Source: an uncultured Lachnospiraceae bacterium
Lineage (GTDB): Bacteria > Bacillota > Clostridia > Lachnospirales > Lachnospiraceae
Assembly: GCA_910583835.1 (NCBI GenBank)
Contig: CAJTYM010000038.1
Location: 1 to 43,706, forward strand
DNA length: 43,706 nucleotides
Direction of reading: 5' to 3'
Part shown: piece by piece, positions 33,241 through 42,457 of the stretch
How positions within the stretch are numbered: the stretch's first letter is position 1
How the letters are laid out: each line of letters opens with the position of its first letter
Made by a program: the position numbers and the translations under genes
Notes under the pieces: model-generated
Seen by the model: the letters and a program-made list of their open reading frames with translations, nothing else
Database searches by the model: none
What the model was told of the DNA's origin: nothing

Positions 33241-34932
33241 ATGGCAAGGACAGTGGCAATTGGCGTACAGGATTTTGAGAAGATTATTTCAAACGATTAT
33301 TTTTATATAGATAAGACAAAATTCATCAAAGAGTGGTGGGAAAATGGAGACAGCGTGACGCTGATTACTCGCCCGCGGCGTTTTGGCAAGACCCTTACGA
33401 TGAACATGCTGGAACGTTTCTTTTCCATAAAGTATGCCGGGCAGGGAGAGGTGTTTGAACATCTGGCAATCTGGGAAGAGCCTGAATACCGGGAGATTCA
33501 GGGAACTTACCCGGTCATCAGCCTGACGTTCGCCAATATAAAGGCACAAGATTTTGAAATGACGAAGATAAAAATTAACATGGTCTTAGAGCAGCTCTAC
33601 CAGCAGAATTTGTTCCTGAAAGACGGCGATATACTGAGCCGTCAGGAGAAGGAGTATTTCGACCGGATATCGAAGAATATGGATGAGGCAGATGCGGCTT
33701 TTGCGCTGCACAGGCTCTGTGAGTTTTTAAGCCGCTATTATGGCAGGAAAGTAATCATTCTGCTTGATGAGTATGATACGCCGATGCAGGAAGCTTATGT
33801 AAATGGTTACTGGAATGAGATAGTAAGCTTTATCAGGAGTCTGTTTAACACAACATTTAAGACAAATCCATATTTGGAACGTGCTATCATGACTGGGATT
33901 ACCAGAGTAAGTAAGGAGAGTATATTTTCTGATTTAAATAATTTGGAAGTTATTACCGGGACCTCCAATAAATATGCAGATATATTCGGGTTTACAGAGG
34001 AAGAAGTGTTTGCGGCGATGGATGAGCAGGGGCTGACTGAGAAAGAGAAAGTGAAGCGGTGGTATGACGGATTCATTTTTGGAAACACGAAGGATATCTA
34101 TAACCCATGGTCGATTTTAAACTATCTGGATAAGAGGCAGCTTGGGACCTACTGGGCGAATACCAGTTCCAACAGCCTGGTATCGCTGCTGCTGCAGCGG
34201 GCAGGTGGGGAGGCGAAGAATCAGTTTGAACAACTGCTGCAGGGGGAGGCCCTGGAAGTAGAGATTGATGAGGAAATTGTGTTCAGCCAGTTGGAGCGGG
34301 AGCCGTCTGCAATTTGGAGCCTGCTTTTGGCAAGCGGATACCTCAAGGTTCTGGGCGTTGAAAGGTTAGAGACAGCGCCGGATCTGACCAGGTATACTCT
34401 GGACCTTACGAACATGGAGGTGGCAATCATGTTTGGCAGGATGGTCCGCGGCTGGTTTGCGCAAGTCCAACATGATTATAATGCGTTTGTCAAAGCGCTG
34501 CTGACAGATGATGTAGAAGCCATGAACGATTATATGAATGAAGTGGCGATGGAAATTTTCAGCAGCTTTGACGTGGGCAACAGGGCATCCGGAAAATCAC
34601 AGCCGGAGCGGTTCTACCATGGGTTTGTGCTGGGACTGATAGTGGAGCTGCAAGGAAAATATAAGCTCAGATCCAACCGTGAGAGCGGCTTTGGCAGGTA
34701 CGATGTAGTGTTAGAGCCGATGGACTCAGCAAATGACGGTATTATCATGGAATTTAAAGTGAGGAAGCCGAGGACAGAGGAGAGCCTGGAGGATACAGTG
34801 GCAGCAGCCTTACAGCAGATTGAAGATAAGCATTATGACCAGGAGCTGCTTTCTATGGGAGTTCCTGCTGAGCGGATTCATAAGTATGGATTTGCCTTTG
34901 AGGGGAAGACGGTACTGATTGGCGGAGTATAG
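33241..34932 (+). CDS. AAA-ATPase-like protein with PD-(D/E)XK nuclease domain (DUF1703 type)
   Basis: A 563-residue protein of a family with very many copies in gut Clostridia and Bacteroidetes. The N-terminal AAA-ATPase-like part has YIDKT and the Walker A-like RPRRFGKT. The C-terminal part has a GFGRYDVV..EFKV pattern of PD-(D/E)XK nucleases. Biological role is unknown; mobility and defence have both been suggested for relatives. Start at 33241, 8 bases after AGGAGG; an upstream GTG at 33232 overlaps that site. It does not fit glycan synthesis and looks like an insertion. Confidence 0.88.
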   Translation: MARTVAIGVQDFEKIISNDYFYIDKTKFIKEWWENGDSVTLITRPRRFGKTLTMNMLERFFSIKYAGQGEVFEHLAIWEEPEYREIQGTYPVISLTFANIKAQDFEMTKIKINMVLEQLYQQNLFLKDGDILSRQEKEYFDRISKNMDEADAAFALHRLCEFLSRYYGRKVIILLDEYDTPMQEAYVNGYWNEIVSFIRSLFNTTFKTNPYLERAIMTGITRVSKESIFSDLNNLEVITGTSNKYADIFGFTEEEVFAAMDEQGLTEKEKVKRWYDGFIFGNTKDIYNPWSILNYLDKRQLGTYWANTSSNSLVSLLLQRAGGEAKNQFEQLLQGEALEVEIDEEIVFSQLEREPSAIWSLLLASGYLKVLGVERLETAPDLTRYTLDLTNMEVAIMFGRMVRGWFAQVQHDYNAFVKALLTDDVEAMNDYMNEVAMEIFSSFDVGNRASGKSQPERFYHGFVLGLIVELQGKYKLRSNRESGFGRYDVVLEPMDSANDGIIMEFKVRKPRTEESLEDTVAAALQQIEDKHYDQELLSMGVPAERIHKYGFAFEGKTVLIGGV

Positions 34933-34982
34933 GGCAGGAATGAAAGTTATTTGCGTAATATTTTAGAGAGAGGGGGCTGCTT

Positions 34983-35531
34983 ATGGGAGTAGCACAGCAA
35001 ATATTTTATACGGAAGATGATTATTACAATATCCCGGAAGACGTTCGCGCAGAACTGATTGATGGGCAGATTTATTATCAGGCGGCGCCAAGCCGCACAC
35101 ATCAGGAACTTTTGAACTTCCTGAACACAGAAATAAATATATATATACGTTCTAAAAATGGTTTTTGCAAGGTATATCCTGCCCCATTTGCCGTGAAGCT
35201 TTCTGCGGACCGTGAGACTATTGTGGAGCCGGACATCAGCGTTATCTGTGACCGCAAGAAGCTTACAGACCGGGGATGTACCGGTGCACCGGACTGGATT
35301 GTGGAAATCATATCTCCCGGCAATCCAGAACATGATTACATCCGCAAACTCAATCTTTACAAAGATGCAGGTGTCCGGGAGTACTGGATTGTGGATCCGC
35401 GGAGCGAGAAAGTTCTTGTTTATCACCTGGAACAGGATAGGTTTCAGTTTGGACAATATACGTTTCAGGATAAAGTGAAAGCCGGTATCTATGAAGATTT
35501 GTGGATTGACTTTAAAGAGTTTGAGGAGTAA
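34983..35531 (+). CDS. Uma2 family (DUF820) putative endonuclease
   Basis: A 182-residue Uma2 protein. VEPDISVI, PDWIVEIISPG and a YWIVDP element give the PD-(D/E)XK-type core, and the length is normal. The family is common in cyanobacteria and Firmicutes and its role is not settled. It lies 50 bases after the AAA-ATPase/nuclease gene; the two are flanked on both sides by glycan genes. Confidence 0.85.
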   Translation: MGVAQQIFYTEDDYYNIPEDVRAELIDGQIYYQAAPSRTHQELLNFLNTEINIYIRSKNGFCKVYPAPFAVKLSADRETIVEPDISVICDRKKLTDRGCTGAPDWIVEIISPGNPEHDYIRKLNLYKDAGVREYWIVDPRSEKVLVYHLEQDRFQFGQYTFQDKVKAGIYEDLWIDFKEFEE

Positions 35532-35585
35532 AGGAAAGCAAAATTCTGATGGAATTAATTATAAAATTAAGAATGGAGCAGATAG

Positions 35586-36740
35586 ATGAGATGGACGAAT
35601 AAAGGGCATGAACTGGACCATGTCTACCATAAAATGCATGAAAAAGACCTGTTTTATATTTTTGGCGCGGGGGATTATGGCAGGCAATTATATCAGATAA
35701 TGAAAGATGAGATTGCAGTAGCCGGATTTATTGACAATAATCCTCGCAAGCAAGGGCAGGAACTCTACGGCCATATGATTTATAAACTGCCGGATATAAA
35801 AAGGGGCGGGAATATCGGCATTATTGTGGCAGTTTCCCAGTTCTCCAGGAGCGCAGTGGTGAAACAGCTGCAGGAAGCAGGTTATATGGAGGAGGAAGAT
35901 TACTTTAAGATTGAGCCGTTTCTGTCGTCATGGTATGTCTATAAATATGATAAAGTATATTTTACCAATATTTCCATGCTGCCCAGCACAGCCTGTAACC
36001 TCAATTGTGAATTGTGCCTGAACTTCAACCCATATGCTGCAAAGCCGGATGTCAGGAGCCTGGAGCAGGTCAAAGAAGATATTGATTTATTTTTTGGTTG
36101 TGTGGACTATGTGATGCTCTACCATGTCAGCGGGGGAGAGCCGTTTCTCTATCCGCATTTTGCCGAGGTGATAGAGTATCTTGGCACAAAATACCGACAA
36201 AAGATATTGACCTTGCGTACAGTGACAAACGGCACGATAGTGCCCAAAGATGAATTGCTGCAGCGGCTGTCAGGGATTGATTTTGAGATAACGGTGGATG
36301 ATTACCGGGAGGCTGTGCCGGACTCCAGAGAGGATTTTGCGCGACTGATAGAGAAGTTAGAAAAGTACCATATTAAGTACGAGATAAATAAAGCGGAGGC
36401 GTGGATTGACCTGGCGCCCACAGAGACAGACCACAGCATGTGGACGGAGCAGCAGCTGACGGAACATTTTGATAATTGTGCCCAGACCTGGCAGGAATTG
36501 CGGGACGGCAAGCTGTATAGCTGCAATTATGACGGTTATGCGACCGTGGCAGGAATCAATGAACAGCAGAAAGAGGAAGTGTTCGACTTGAGGACGTTCA
36601 CGCCAGAGCGCAAAAAGGAACTGGTGGAGTTCCGTCTGGGATATAACGACAAGGGTTACACCAACCTGTGCAGGCATTGCCGTGGGTTCTATATGGACAA
36701 CCCGGTAACAGGGAAGCCAGCCGCCCAGGGGAAGCGCTGA
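35586..36740 (+). CDS. radical SAM enzyme with N-terminal Rossmann module
   Basis: A 384-residue protein. Residues about 20-105 form a small Rossmann-like module (IFGAGDYG, FIDNNPRKQG). The radical SAM domain follows, with CX3CX2C at Cys137, Cys141 and Cys144, and SGGEP at 182-186. C-terminal cysteines in CNYDG and CRHC may bind a second cluster, as in SPASM/twitch proteins. Possible roles are sugar dehydration or epimerisation, or peptide modification; the substrate is unknown. It is the first of seven genes in the 3' part, six of which carry a similar Rossmann module. Confidence 0.82.
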   Translation: MRWTNKGHELDHVYHKMHEKDLFYIFGAGDYGRQLYQIMKDEIAVAGFIDNNPRKQGQELYGHMIYKLPDIKRGGNIGIIVAVSQFSRSAVVKQLQEAGYMEEEDYFKIEPFLSSWYVYKYDKVYFTNISMLPSTACNLNCELCLNFNPYAAKPDVRSLEQVKEDIDLFFGCVDYVMLYHVSGGEPFLYPHFAEVIEYLGTKYRQKILTLRTVTNGTIVPKDELLQRLSGIDFEITVDDYREAVPDSREDFARLIEKLEKYHIKYEINKAEAWIDLAPTETDHSMWTEQQLTEHFDNCAQTWQELRDGKLYSCNYDGYATVAGINEQQKEEVFDLRTFTPERKKELVEFRLGYNDKGYTNLCRHCRGFYMDNPVTGKPAAQGKR

Positions 36741-36808
36741 TGGGCATGGAATGAGCATATGTGAAATATTATTTGGAGAGAGAAGATTGATGGAGGTAGG
36801 CAGAGGAT

Positions 36809-37723
36809 ATGAAGGTTGTGCTGTTTGGTGCGGGGGAGAGAGGGCAGAAAGTATTTGAGAGCGGCTGTTATGAGGTGGCGGCGGTAATTGATAATGACAG
36901 CAGGAAACAGGGGAGATCCTTCTGTGGAAAACCCATTATTTCGTTAGAAACATATAAAAGAGAATATTGCGACTGCCATGTCCTGATTTCAAATGTAAGG
37001 GCGAGAGAAACAGAAGAACAATTAATAGCTAATAATATAATGAATTTCTCGATACCTCCTGAAGTATATAAAGTCTCTGATGTACCTACAGATGAGCGGA
37101 TAGCCCATGGCAATTGGATTGATTATTTGGTGGAATTATGCGATAAGCCGGGGATGCGGGTTTTAGAAGTTGGTTCAAGGGAAGTGTCCGGTGATTTGTT
37201 CCGGGATAAATTCCATCATGCGGCATATGTCGGCTTTGACTATTATCCGGGAGCAAATGTAGATGTAGTCGGGGACGCCCATCAGTTAAGCAGTTATTTC
37301 GATGAACAATTTGACCTTATTTTTTCCAGCGCAGTGTTTGAACATTTTGCGCTGCCATGGATGGCTGCCATAGAGATTGTGAAGCTTTTGAAGAAAGATG
37401 GGTATGTCTTCATAGAAACGCATTATTCTTATAAGAGCCATGAGAGGCCATGGCATTTTTTCCAATTCAGTGAAAATGCCCTGGATGTGCTTTTTCCGCA
37501 GAAATTTGGGATGCGCTGTGTGAGGAAGGGCTGCAGCAGTCCCATAGAAGGAAGGTTTTCAAAAGATGCTGCAGCTTATTTGCAGGGAAGGCTGGTAGCG
37601 GGCCTTTATTGCCATTCAGAATATTTAGGTCAGAAAGTGGAAGACGTAGAGGAAACAGAGCTGGACTGGTCAAAGATTTCGCTTGAGGATGTGCGCAAAG
37701 GAACGGAATATCCGAAAGAGTAA
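36809..37723 (+). CDS. Rossmann module - SAM methyltransferase
   Basis: A 304-residue protein. Residues 1-95 are the small Rossmann module (LFGAGERG, VIDNDSRKQG). Residues about 110-300 are a class I methyltransferase with VLEVGS near 118, GFDYYPG after motif II and DLIFSSAVFEHF as motif IV. Probably methylates a sugar or nucleotide sugar. It ends 15 bases before the RgpF-like gene. Confidence 0.8.
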   Translation: MKVVLFGAGERGQKVFESGCYEVAAVIDNDSRKQGRSFCGKPIISLETYKREYCDCHVLISNVRARETEEQLIANNIMNFSIPPEVYKVSDVPTDERIAHGNWIDYLVELCDKPGMRVLEVGSREVSGDLFRDKFHHAAYVGFDYYPGANVDVVGDAHQLSSYFDEQFDLIFSSAVFEHFALPWMAAIEIVKLLKKDGYVFIETHYSYKSHERPWHFFQFSENALDVLFPQKFGMRCVRKGCSSPIEGRFSKDAAAYLQGRLVAGLYCHSEYLGQKVEDVEETELDWSKISLEDVRKGTEYPKE

Positions 37724-37738
37724 GGCAAGGTGTGTGGG

Positions 37739-38860
37739 ATGAAGAGGAGATTAGGCGTATTTGTTTTTTATGATGCCCAAGGGTATGTAGGGGACTATAT
37801 TGAATATCTGCTTCAAGATGTAAAAGCACAATTACAATACTTGATTGTTGTCTGCAATGGAATATTGTCCGAGGATGGGAAAAGGACATTTGCAAAATAT
37901 GCAGACGAAATTATCATGCGCCCCAATATCGGATTTGACGCGGGGGCTTACCGGGAGATTATCAAAAAGATTTATGACGAGGGAATCGTTGAAAACTATG
38001 AGGAACTGCTCCTGTTTAACGATACATTTTTCGGGCCGTTTTATTCTTTTGCGGACATTTTTTCCGATATGGCGAAGAAGGATGTGGATTTCTGGGGAAT
38101 TTCCTATCATCAGTCGGAATATATACCGCGGCATATCCAGTCGTATTTCATGAATTTTGGTTCTGATATTTTAAAGAGCGGAAATTTGTACGACTTTTTT
38201 AACAACTTAAACATGGATGAACATAATGTCTTATCTGTGATCGCGCATATGGAATTTGTATTGACGGAATACTTGGAACAAGCAGGATTTTCGTGGGCAA
38301 CGTATGTGGAGAGGAATGTAGGCGTACGTTTATATTATTATCCGCATGAATTTCTGGCGAATGACAAGCTGCCGATTCTAAAGGTGAAGACATTCGGGCT
38401 TTCATCAGAGATTGACCCGGAAATCGTAAAAAGCGTAAAATATCTGAGAGAGCAGAATCTGTATGATATTAACCTGATAGAAAAGCAAATATGGCATAAA
38501 TTTCAAAGGCGGCTTTCGGGCTATCAGGAAAGTGGTAATGCGGAAAATTTTCTGCCGGTGCCGACTACAGATTTAGAGGGAATAAAAGTGTTCAGCAAAC
38601 TTCATTCCGGCGTGTATATCTATGGTGCAGGATTCTATGGAAGCATCATCATGAGGCATATCGGGCAGGAAAATGTCAGGGGATATATAGTAAGCGATGA
38701 CCGTTACACTGTTGACAGTTATGAGGGGATGAAGGTATATAAAATCTCGCAGATAGACGACAGGGAATCGGGGATTGTCGTTGCCCTGAAAGCAGAATAT
38801 ACACAGGAAGTAAAGGGGATATTGAAAGGTTTTGGAAATGTGCTGTACTTGTGGAAATAA
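37739..38860 (+). CDS. rgpF: RgpF-like protein with C-terminal Rossmann module
   Basis: A 373-residue protein. Residues 1 to about 260 match the rhamnan synthesis F family: RLGVFVFYD, VVCNG, GFDAGAYR, LLLFNDTFFGP and DFWGIS. RgpF relatives are transferases in rhamnose-rich wall polysaccharide synthesis. Residues about 290-373 are the small Rossmann module (IYGAGFYG, YIVSDD). Start at ATG 37739, 8 bases after an AAGG site; the upstream GTG 37730 overlaps it. Paralogue of 42457-43599. Confidence 0.85.
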   Translation: MKRRLGVFVFYDAQGYVGDYIEYLLQDVKAQLQYLIVVCNGILSEDGKRTFAKYADEIIMRPNIGFDAGAYREIIKKIYDEGIVENYEELLLFNDTFFGPFYSFADIFSDMAKKDVDFWGISYHQSEYIPRHIQSYFMNFGSDILKSGNLYDFFNNLNMDEHNVLSVIAHMEFVLTEYLEQAGFSWATYVERNVGVRLYYYPHEFLANDKLPILKVKTFGLSSEIDPEIVKSVKYLREQNLYDINLIEKQIWHKFQRRLSGYQESGNAENFLPVPTTDLEGIKVFSKLHSGVYIYGAGFYGSIIMRHIGQENVRGYIVSDDRYTVDSYEGMKVYKISQIDDRESGIVVALKAEYTQEVKGILKGFGNVLYLWK

Positions 38861-38881
38861 GATGGATACGGAGGTTTATGA

Positions 38882-40267
38882 ATGAGGATTGCTATCTTTG
38901 GAACGGGAAAGATTTTTTTTCGTTATTGGAAATATATAGATAAAGAACAGGTGGTTTACCTTATAGATAATGATGGCAAGAAAGCGGGAACGGCTATTGA
39001 TGGGATTGAAATTATATTGCCAAGCCAGTTAAAGGCGGCAGATGTCGATGTGATATTGGTGTTAAGTAAATTCTATGATGAGATGAAACAGCAGCTGGTG
39101 GAACTGGGGATTCCAGAGGATATGATTCTTAACTATCTGCAGATGGGAAATGTAATAGATATGCCAGTCTGGATATATAGCAATGGCAGAAAGCTGATGT
39201 TTAGTAACTGGCTTGAGGACAATAAGAAAAGAGCTGTATTGATATCCCATGAACTATCATATAGCGGGGCTCCTATAGCATTGATGAATATGGCGAAAGT
39301 AATGAAGAAGATGGGCATTTCTGTGTTATATGTCGGAATGTATGATGGTCCTTTACAGAAAGAATTGGAGATAAACCATATAGACTATGTACCTGGCTGG
39401 ATATTTGTAAAAGATGATATACAAAAGGAATATATCGGACAATTTGATTTGGCTGTGATATGTACTTTTAGGATGAAGAGATTAATTGAAAATTATAAAA
39501 GTCTGAAAACACCAATCATCTGGTGGATACATGAAGCAGAATGTGTTTATCAGGAGACAGAAATTTTGAATTGTGGGAAAAATGTATCTGTATTCTGTGG
39601 AGGGGAACATGCCCGAAGAACATTTCTGGCACACTGCAAGGAGAAAGATGCACAGATGCTGCAATATTGTCTTCCAGAGGAGAATTTACTTGCAGATGGG
39701 AGCGAGATGGCAGTGGGTGAAAGGGTGACGTTTGGTCTGATAGGAGCTATCAGTGTTAGAAAAGCACAGGATATCTTATTAAAAGCGATTTTAAAACTGC
39801 CTTTGGAGTATCAGGAGAAAATAGAACTATTGATAATTGGTACAGCATTAGAGACGGAAAAGGAATATTGGGAGAGGTTAAAGCCATTGATAAAGCAGAT
39901 GAAGCATGTGAGGGTTGAAGGAGAGGTGTCTCAGGAAGAACTGGCGGCGAAATATAAGGAAATTGATGTTTTGGTCTGCCCATCCAGGGACGATCCCATG
40001 CCCGTAGTTGTTGCTCAGGCGATGATGTATGGTAAGGTTTGCATATTGTCTGAAAATGTTGGGCAAGTGGAATTTGTTAAATCAGGGGAAAACGGTTTTG
40101 TATTTGGGGATGAAAGGGAACTTTCCGAACAGATAAAGTGGATTGTCAAACACAAGGACAGACTAAATGAGATAGGTAGGCGTGCAAGAGCGATTTATGA
40201 GCAGAACTTCAGTGAAGAGATTATGGAAGAACGTCTGGAAAGACTGTGGTGGGAGAAATGCAAATAG
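38882..40267 (+). CDS. Rossmann module - GT4 glycosyltransferase
   Basis: A 461-residue protein. Residues 1-95 are the Rossmann module (IFGTGKIF, LIDNDGKKAG). The rest is a GT-B glycosyltransferase of GT4 type: SHELSYSGAP opens it, FGLIGAISVRKAQDILL starts the donor-binding half, and PSRDDPMPVVVAQAM is the typical donor-site motif with the acidic patch. Cytoplasmic. It lies 21 bases after the RgpF-like gene and 12 bases before the epimerase gene; this part of the window is AT-richer. Confidence 0.86.
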   Translation: MRIAIFGTGKIFFRYWKYIDKEQVVYLIDNDGKKAGTAIDGIEIILPSQLKAADVDVILVLSKFYDEMKQQLVELGIPEDMILNYLQMGNVIDMPVWIYSNGRKLMFSNWLEDNKKRAVLISHELSYSGAPIALMNMAKVMKKMGISVLYVGMYDGPLQKELEINHIDYVPGWIFVKDDIQKEYIGQFDLAVICTFRMKRLIENYKSLKTPIIWWIHEAECVYQETEILNCGKNVSVFCGGEHARRTFLAHCKEKDAQMLQYCLPEENLLADGSEMAVGERVTFGLIGAISVRKAQDILLKAILKLPLEYQEKIELLIIGTALETEKEYWERLKPLIKQMKHVRVEGEVSQEELAAKYKEIDVLVCPSRDDPMPVVVAQAMMYGKVCILSENVGQVEFVKSGENGFVFGDERELSEQIKWIVKHKDRLNEIGRRARAIYEQNFSEEIMEERLERLWWEKCK

Positions 40268-40279
40268 AGGATAAAAATA

Positions 40280-41215
40280 ATGCGGGTTGTAGTGATTGGA
40301 AGTAATGGTTTCATCGGCACAAATTTACTGCAGTATCTGAACAGTAGGCATGTGAAGGTTGTTGCGTGTGATAACAGGAAGCCAAAGAAAGAAATGAAGG
40401 GTGTTGTCTACCATCAGATTATAGGAGAAGAGTCGGAGTTCTATAGCGGCATCGTACAAGAGGATGATTATATTATTCTGTTAAAGTGGAAGGGGGTACC
40501 GGTTTCTGAGATAAGAAATCAACGGGAACTGTTCCAAAACAACATTGTAGATATGATGCTGCTTATTGACATATGTGTGGAACGTAAGGTGAAGAAAATT
40601 TTTTTTGCTTCTTCCGGCGGGGCGGTGTATGGAAATAAAAATATTTTTCCTATCAGCGAGCAGGAGGAGACACAGCCTATTTCTGAATATGGGATACAAA
40701 AGCTGATGATAGAAGATTATCTGCGTTTCATCTCCAGAACGAGCAAAATCCCTACGGTTTGCCTGAGAATAGCAAATCCGTATGGTCCTTATCAGCAGCC
40801 GTTCAATGGACAGGGGATCATAGCCACTTTTTTGGCGAGTGGTCTATTGGGAAAAAATGTTGAAATTTGGGGGAATGGAAATTGCCTTAGGGACTATCTT
40901 TACATTGGCGACCTTTGTGAGTGCATTTACCGATGTTTGCTTCTGGATATAGAGGAGGGAGTCTATAACGTAGGAAGCGGTGTGGGAACAAGCATTCTTG
41001 AAATATGTGAGATTATATCTGCAATGCTGGGAATTGAATTGCATCAGACGTTGAAACCGGCTTATGGTGTGCAGGTAAAGAATAATGTGCTGGACTGTAG
41101 TAAGATAAAAGAAAAGATAGACTGGGAATGTGAAATTACTATGGATGAGGGAATATCACGAATGCTTGAAAGTTGGGACGGAATTGGTTTTTCTGGGAAA
41201 CCGGATGTAAGATGA
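40280..41215 (+). CDS. NAD-dependent sugar epimerase/dehydratase (extended SDR)
   Basis: A 311-residue extended SDR. GSNGFIG (7-13) binds NAD, Ser111-Ser112-Gly113 and Tyr137xxxLys141 are the catalytic residues, and RIANPYGP plus RDYLYIGD are typical of UDP-sugar 4-epimerases. It would make a nucleotide sugar for the neighbouring transferases. It is the only one of these last seven genes without the extra Rossmann module, though it is a Rossmann protein itself. Exact sugar unknown. Confidence 0.86.
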   Translation: MRVVVIGSNGFIGTNLLQYLNSRHVKVVACDNRKPKKEMKGVVYHQIIGEESEFYSGIVQEDDYIILLKWKGVPVSEIRNQRELFQNNIVDMMLLIDICVERKVKKIFFASSGGAVYGNKNIFPISEQEETQPISEYGIQKLMIEDYLRFISRTSKIPTVCLRIANPYGPYQQPFNGQGIIATFLASGLLGKNVEIWGNGNCLRDYLYIGDLCECIYRCLLLDIEEGVYNVGSGVGTSILEICEIISAMLGIELHQTLKPAYGVQVKNNVLDCSKIKEKIDWECEITMDEGISRMLESWDGIGFSGKPDVR

Positions 41216-41233
41216 ACGAAAGAGAGGAAGAGC

Positions 41234-42457
41234 ATGATAGACACATCTCTGATTGTCACTTTATATCAAGGAAATCAGTATCTGCCATATTTATTGCAGA
41301 TAGCAGAGGCAAATTTTATAAACATGAAAAAGCAGATGGGCTTGGATTGTGAAATTATTTTTGTTAATGACGAGCCAGGAAAGAAATTACCTGTTCAGGG
41401 AAGCGTAAGGACCTGGGGTGAAATTGTTGTATGTAACGCAGAAAAAAACCAGGGAATCCATGGTGCAAGGCAGCGTGGGGTTAAATTGGCAAGAGGGCGT
41501 TATCTTATCATTTTGGATCAGGATGATAAGATAGCGGAAGATTATATTGTGAGCCAGAGAAGTAAGATTGGCAATTGCGCAGCGGTAGTATGCAATGGTT
41601 ATTTCACGGAGTCTGGCAAGAGTGTAAAGTGGCATATATATAATTCTTTGGAGGAACAGAAGAATGCGGAGGATTTAGAGAAATATCTGTCAGAAAAAAA
41701 TCAGATTATCTCTCCAGGACAGGTGTTATTGAAGAAGAGCGCTATACCGGACGTATGGATGGTTAATACTATGAAAAGCAATGGAGCGGATGATTTTTTG
41801 CTATGGCTGCTTATGCTGTTTGAAGGAAAAACCTTTGCAGTTAATACGGAGCATCTGTATGTACACGTTGGGCATGAAAAGAATGTGTCAAGACAGGCGG
41901 AGCTTATGCATAAATCTATCAAAGAGGCAGTTGGCATAATAAAAGAATATACACAGCTTTCCGATATGCAAAAAGTGCAATTGGAAGGAGTAGAACTGTG
42001 GAGGAAGAGGGAAGAAGAGGCAGGAAAGGAGAGAACGGTCAGGGAGAAGTATATTTTTAAGTTGTTGGAGAGGTGGACGTATCTGGAAAGCAATGGTATA
42101 TCGTTGGCAGGATTTTTCCGAAGTCAGGGTATAGAACGGCTTGTAATTTATGGTTTTAGTTATATAGGGGAGAGTATTTTTCACAGATTTGAGAATGTAG
42201 GGATAAATGTCATATGTGGAATTGACCGAAGAGCAGATAGAATGGTTATCAAGGAACTGCCGGTTGTGAAGTTAGACGATGAAATAGCGCAAGAATACCT
42301 GCAGCAGACAGATGCTGTTGTAGTAACATCAATTTCTGGATTTCAGGAAATTAAGGAAGCATTGGAAATGTATACTAAAGATATCAAAGTATACTCATTT
42401 GAAGAAATTATACAAGAGCTTTTTAGAGACCTGGAAAACGAGAAGGAGAGCCCCTGA
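41234..42457 (+). CDS. GT2 glycosyltransferase with C-terminal Rossmann module
   Basis: A 407-residue protein. Residues 1 to about 230 are a GT2 domain: SLIVTLYQGNQYL, IIFVNDEPG, NQGIHGARQRG and ILDQDDK, where QDD stands in the DxD position. Residues about 300-400 are the Rossmann module in a diverged form (VIYGFSYIG, GIDRR). It overlaps the following RgpF-like gene by one base (TGATG), so translation is probably coupled. Confidence 0.82.
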   Translation: MIDTSLIVTLYQGNQYLPYLLQIAEANFINMKKQMGLDCEIIFVNDEPGKKLPVQGSVRTWGEIVVCNAEKNQGIHGARQRGVKLARGRYLIILDQDDKIAEDYIVSQRSKIGNCAAVVCNGYFTESGKSVKWHIYNSLEEQKNAEDLEKYLSEKNQIISPGQVLLKKSAIPDVWMVNTMKSNGADDFLLWLLMLFEGKTFAVNTEHLYVHVGHEKNVSRQAELMHKSIKEAVGIIKEYTQLSDMQKVQLEGVELWRKREEEAGKERTVREKYIFKLLERWTYLESNGISLAGFFRSQGIERLVIYGFSYIGESIFHRFENVGINVICGIDRRADRMVIKELPVVKLDDEIAQEYLQQTDAVVVTSISGFQEIKEALEMYTKDIKVYSFEEIIQELFRDLENEKESP

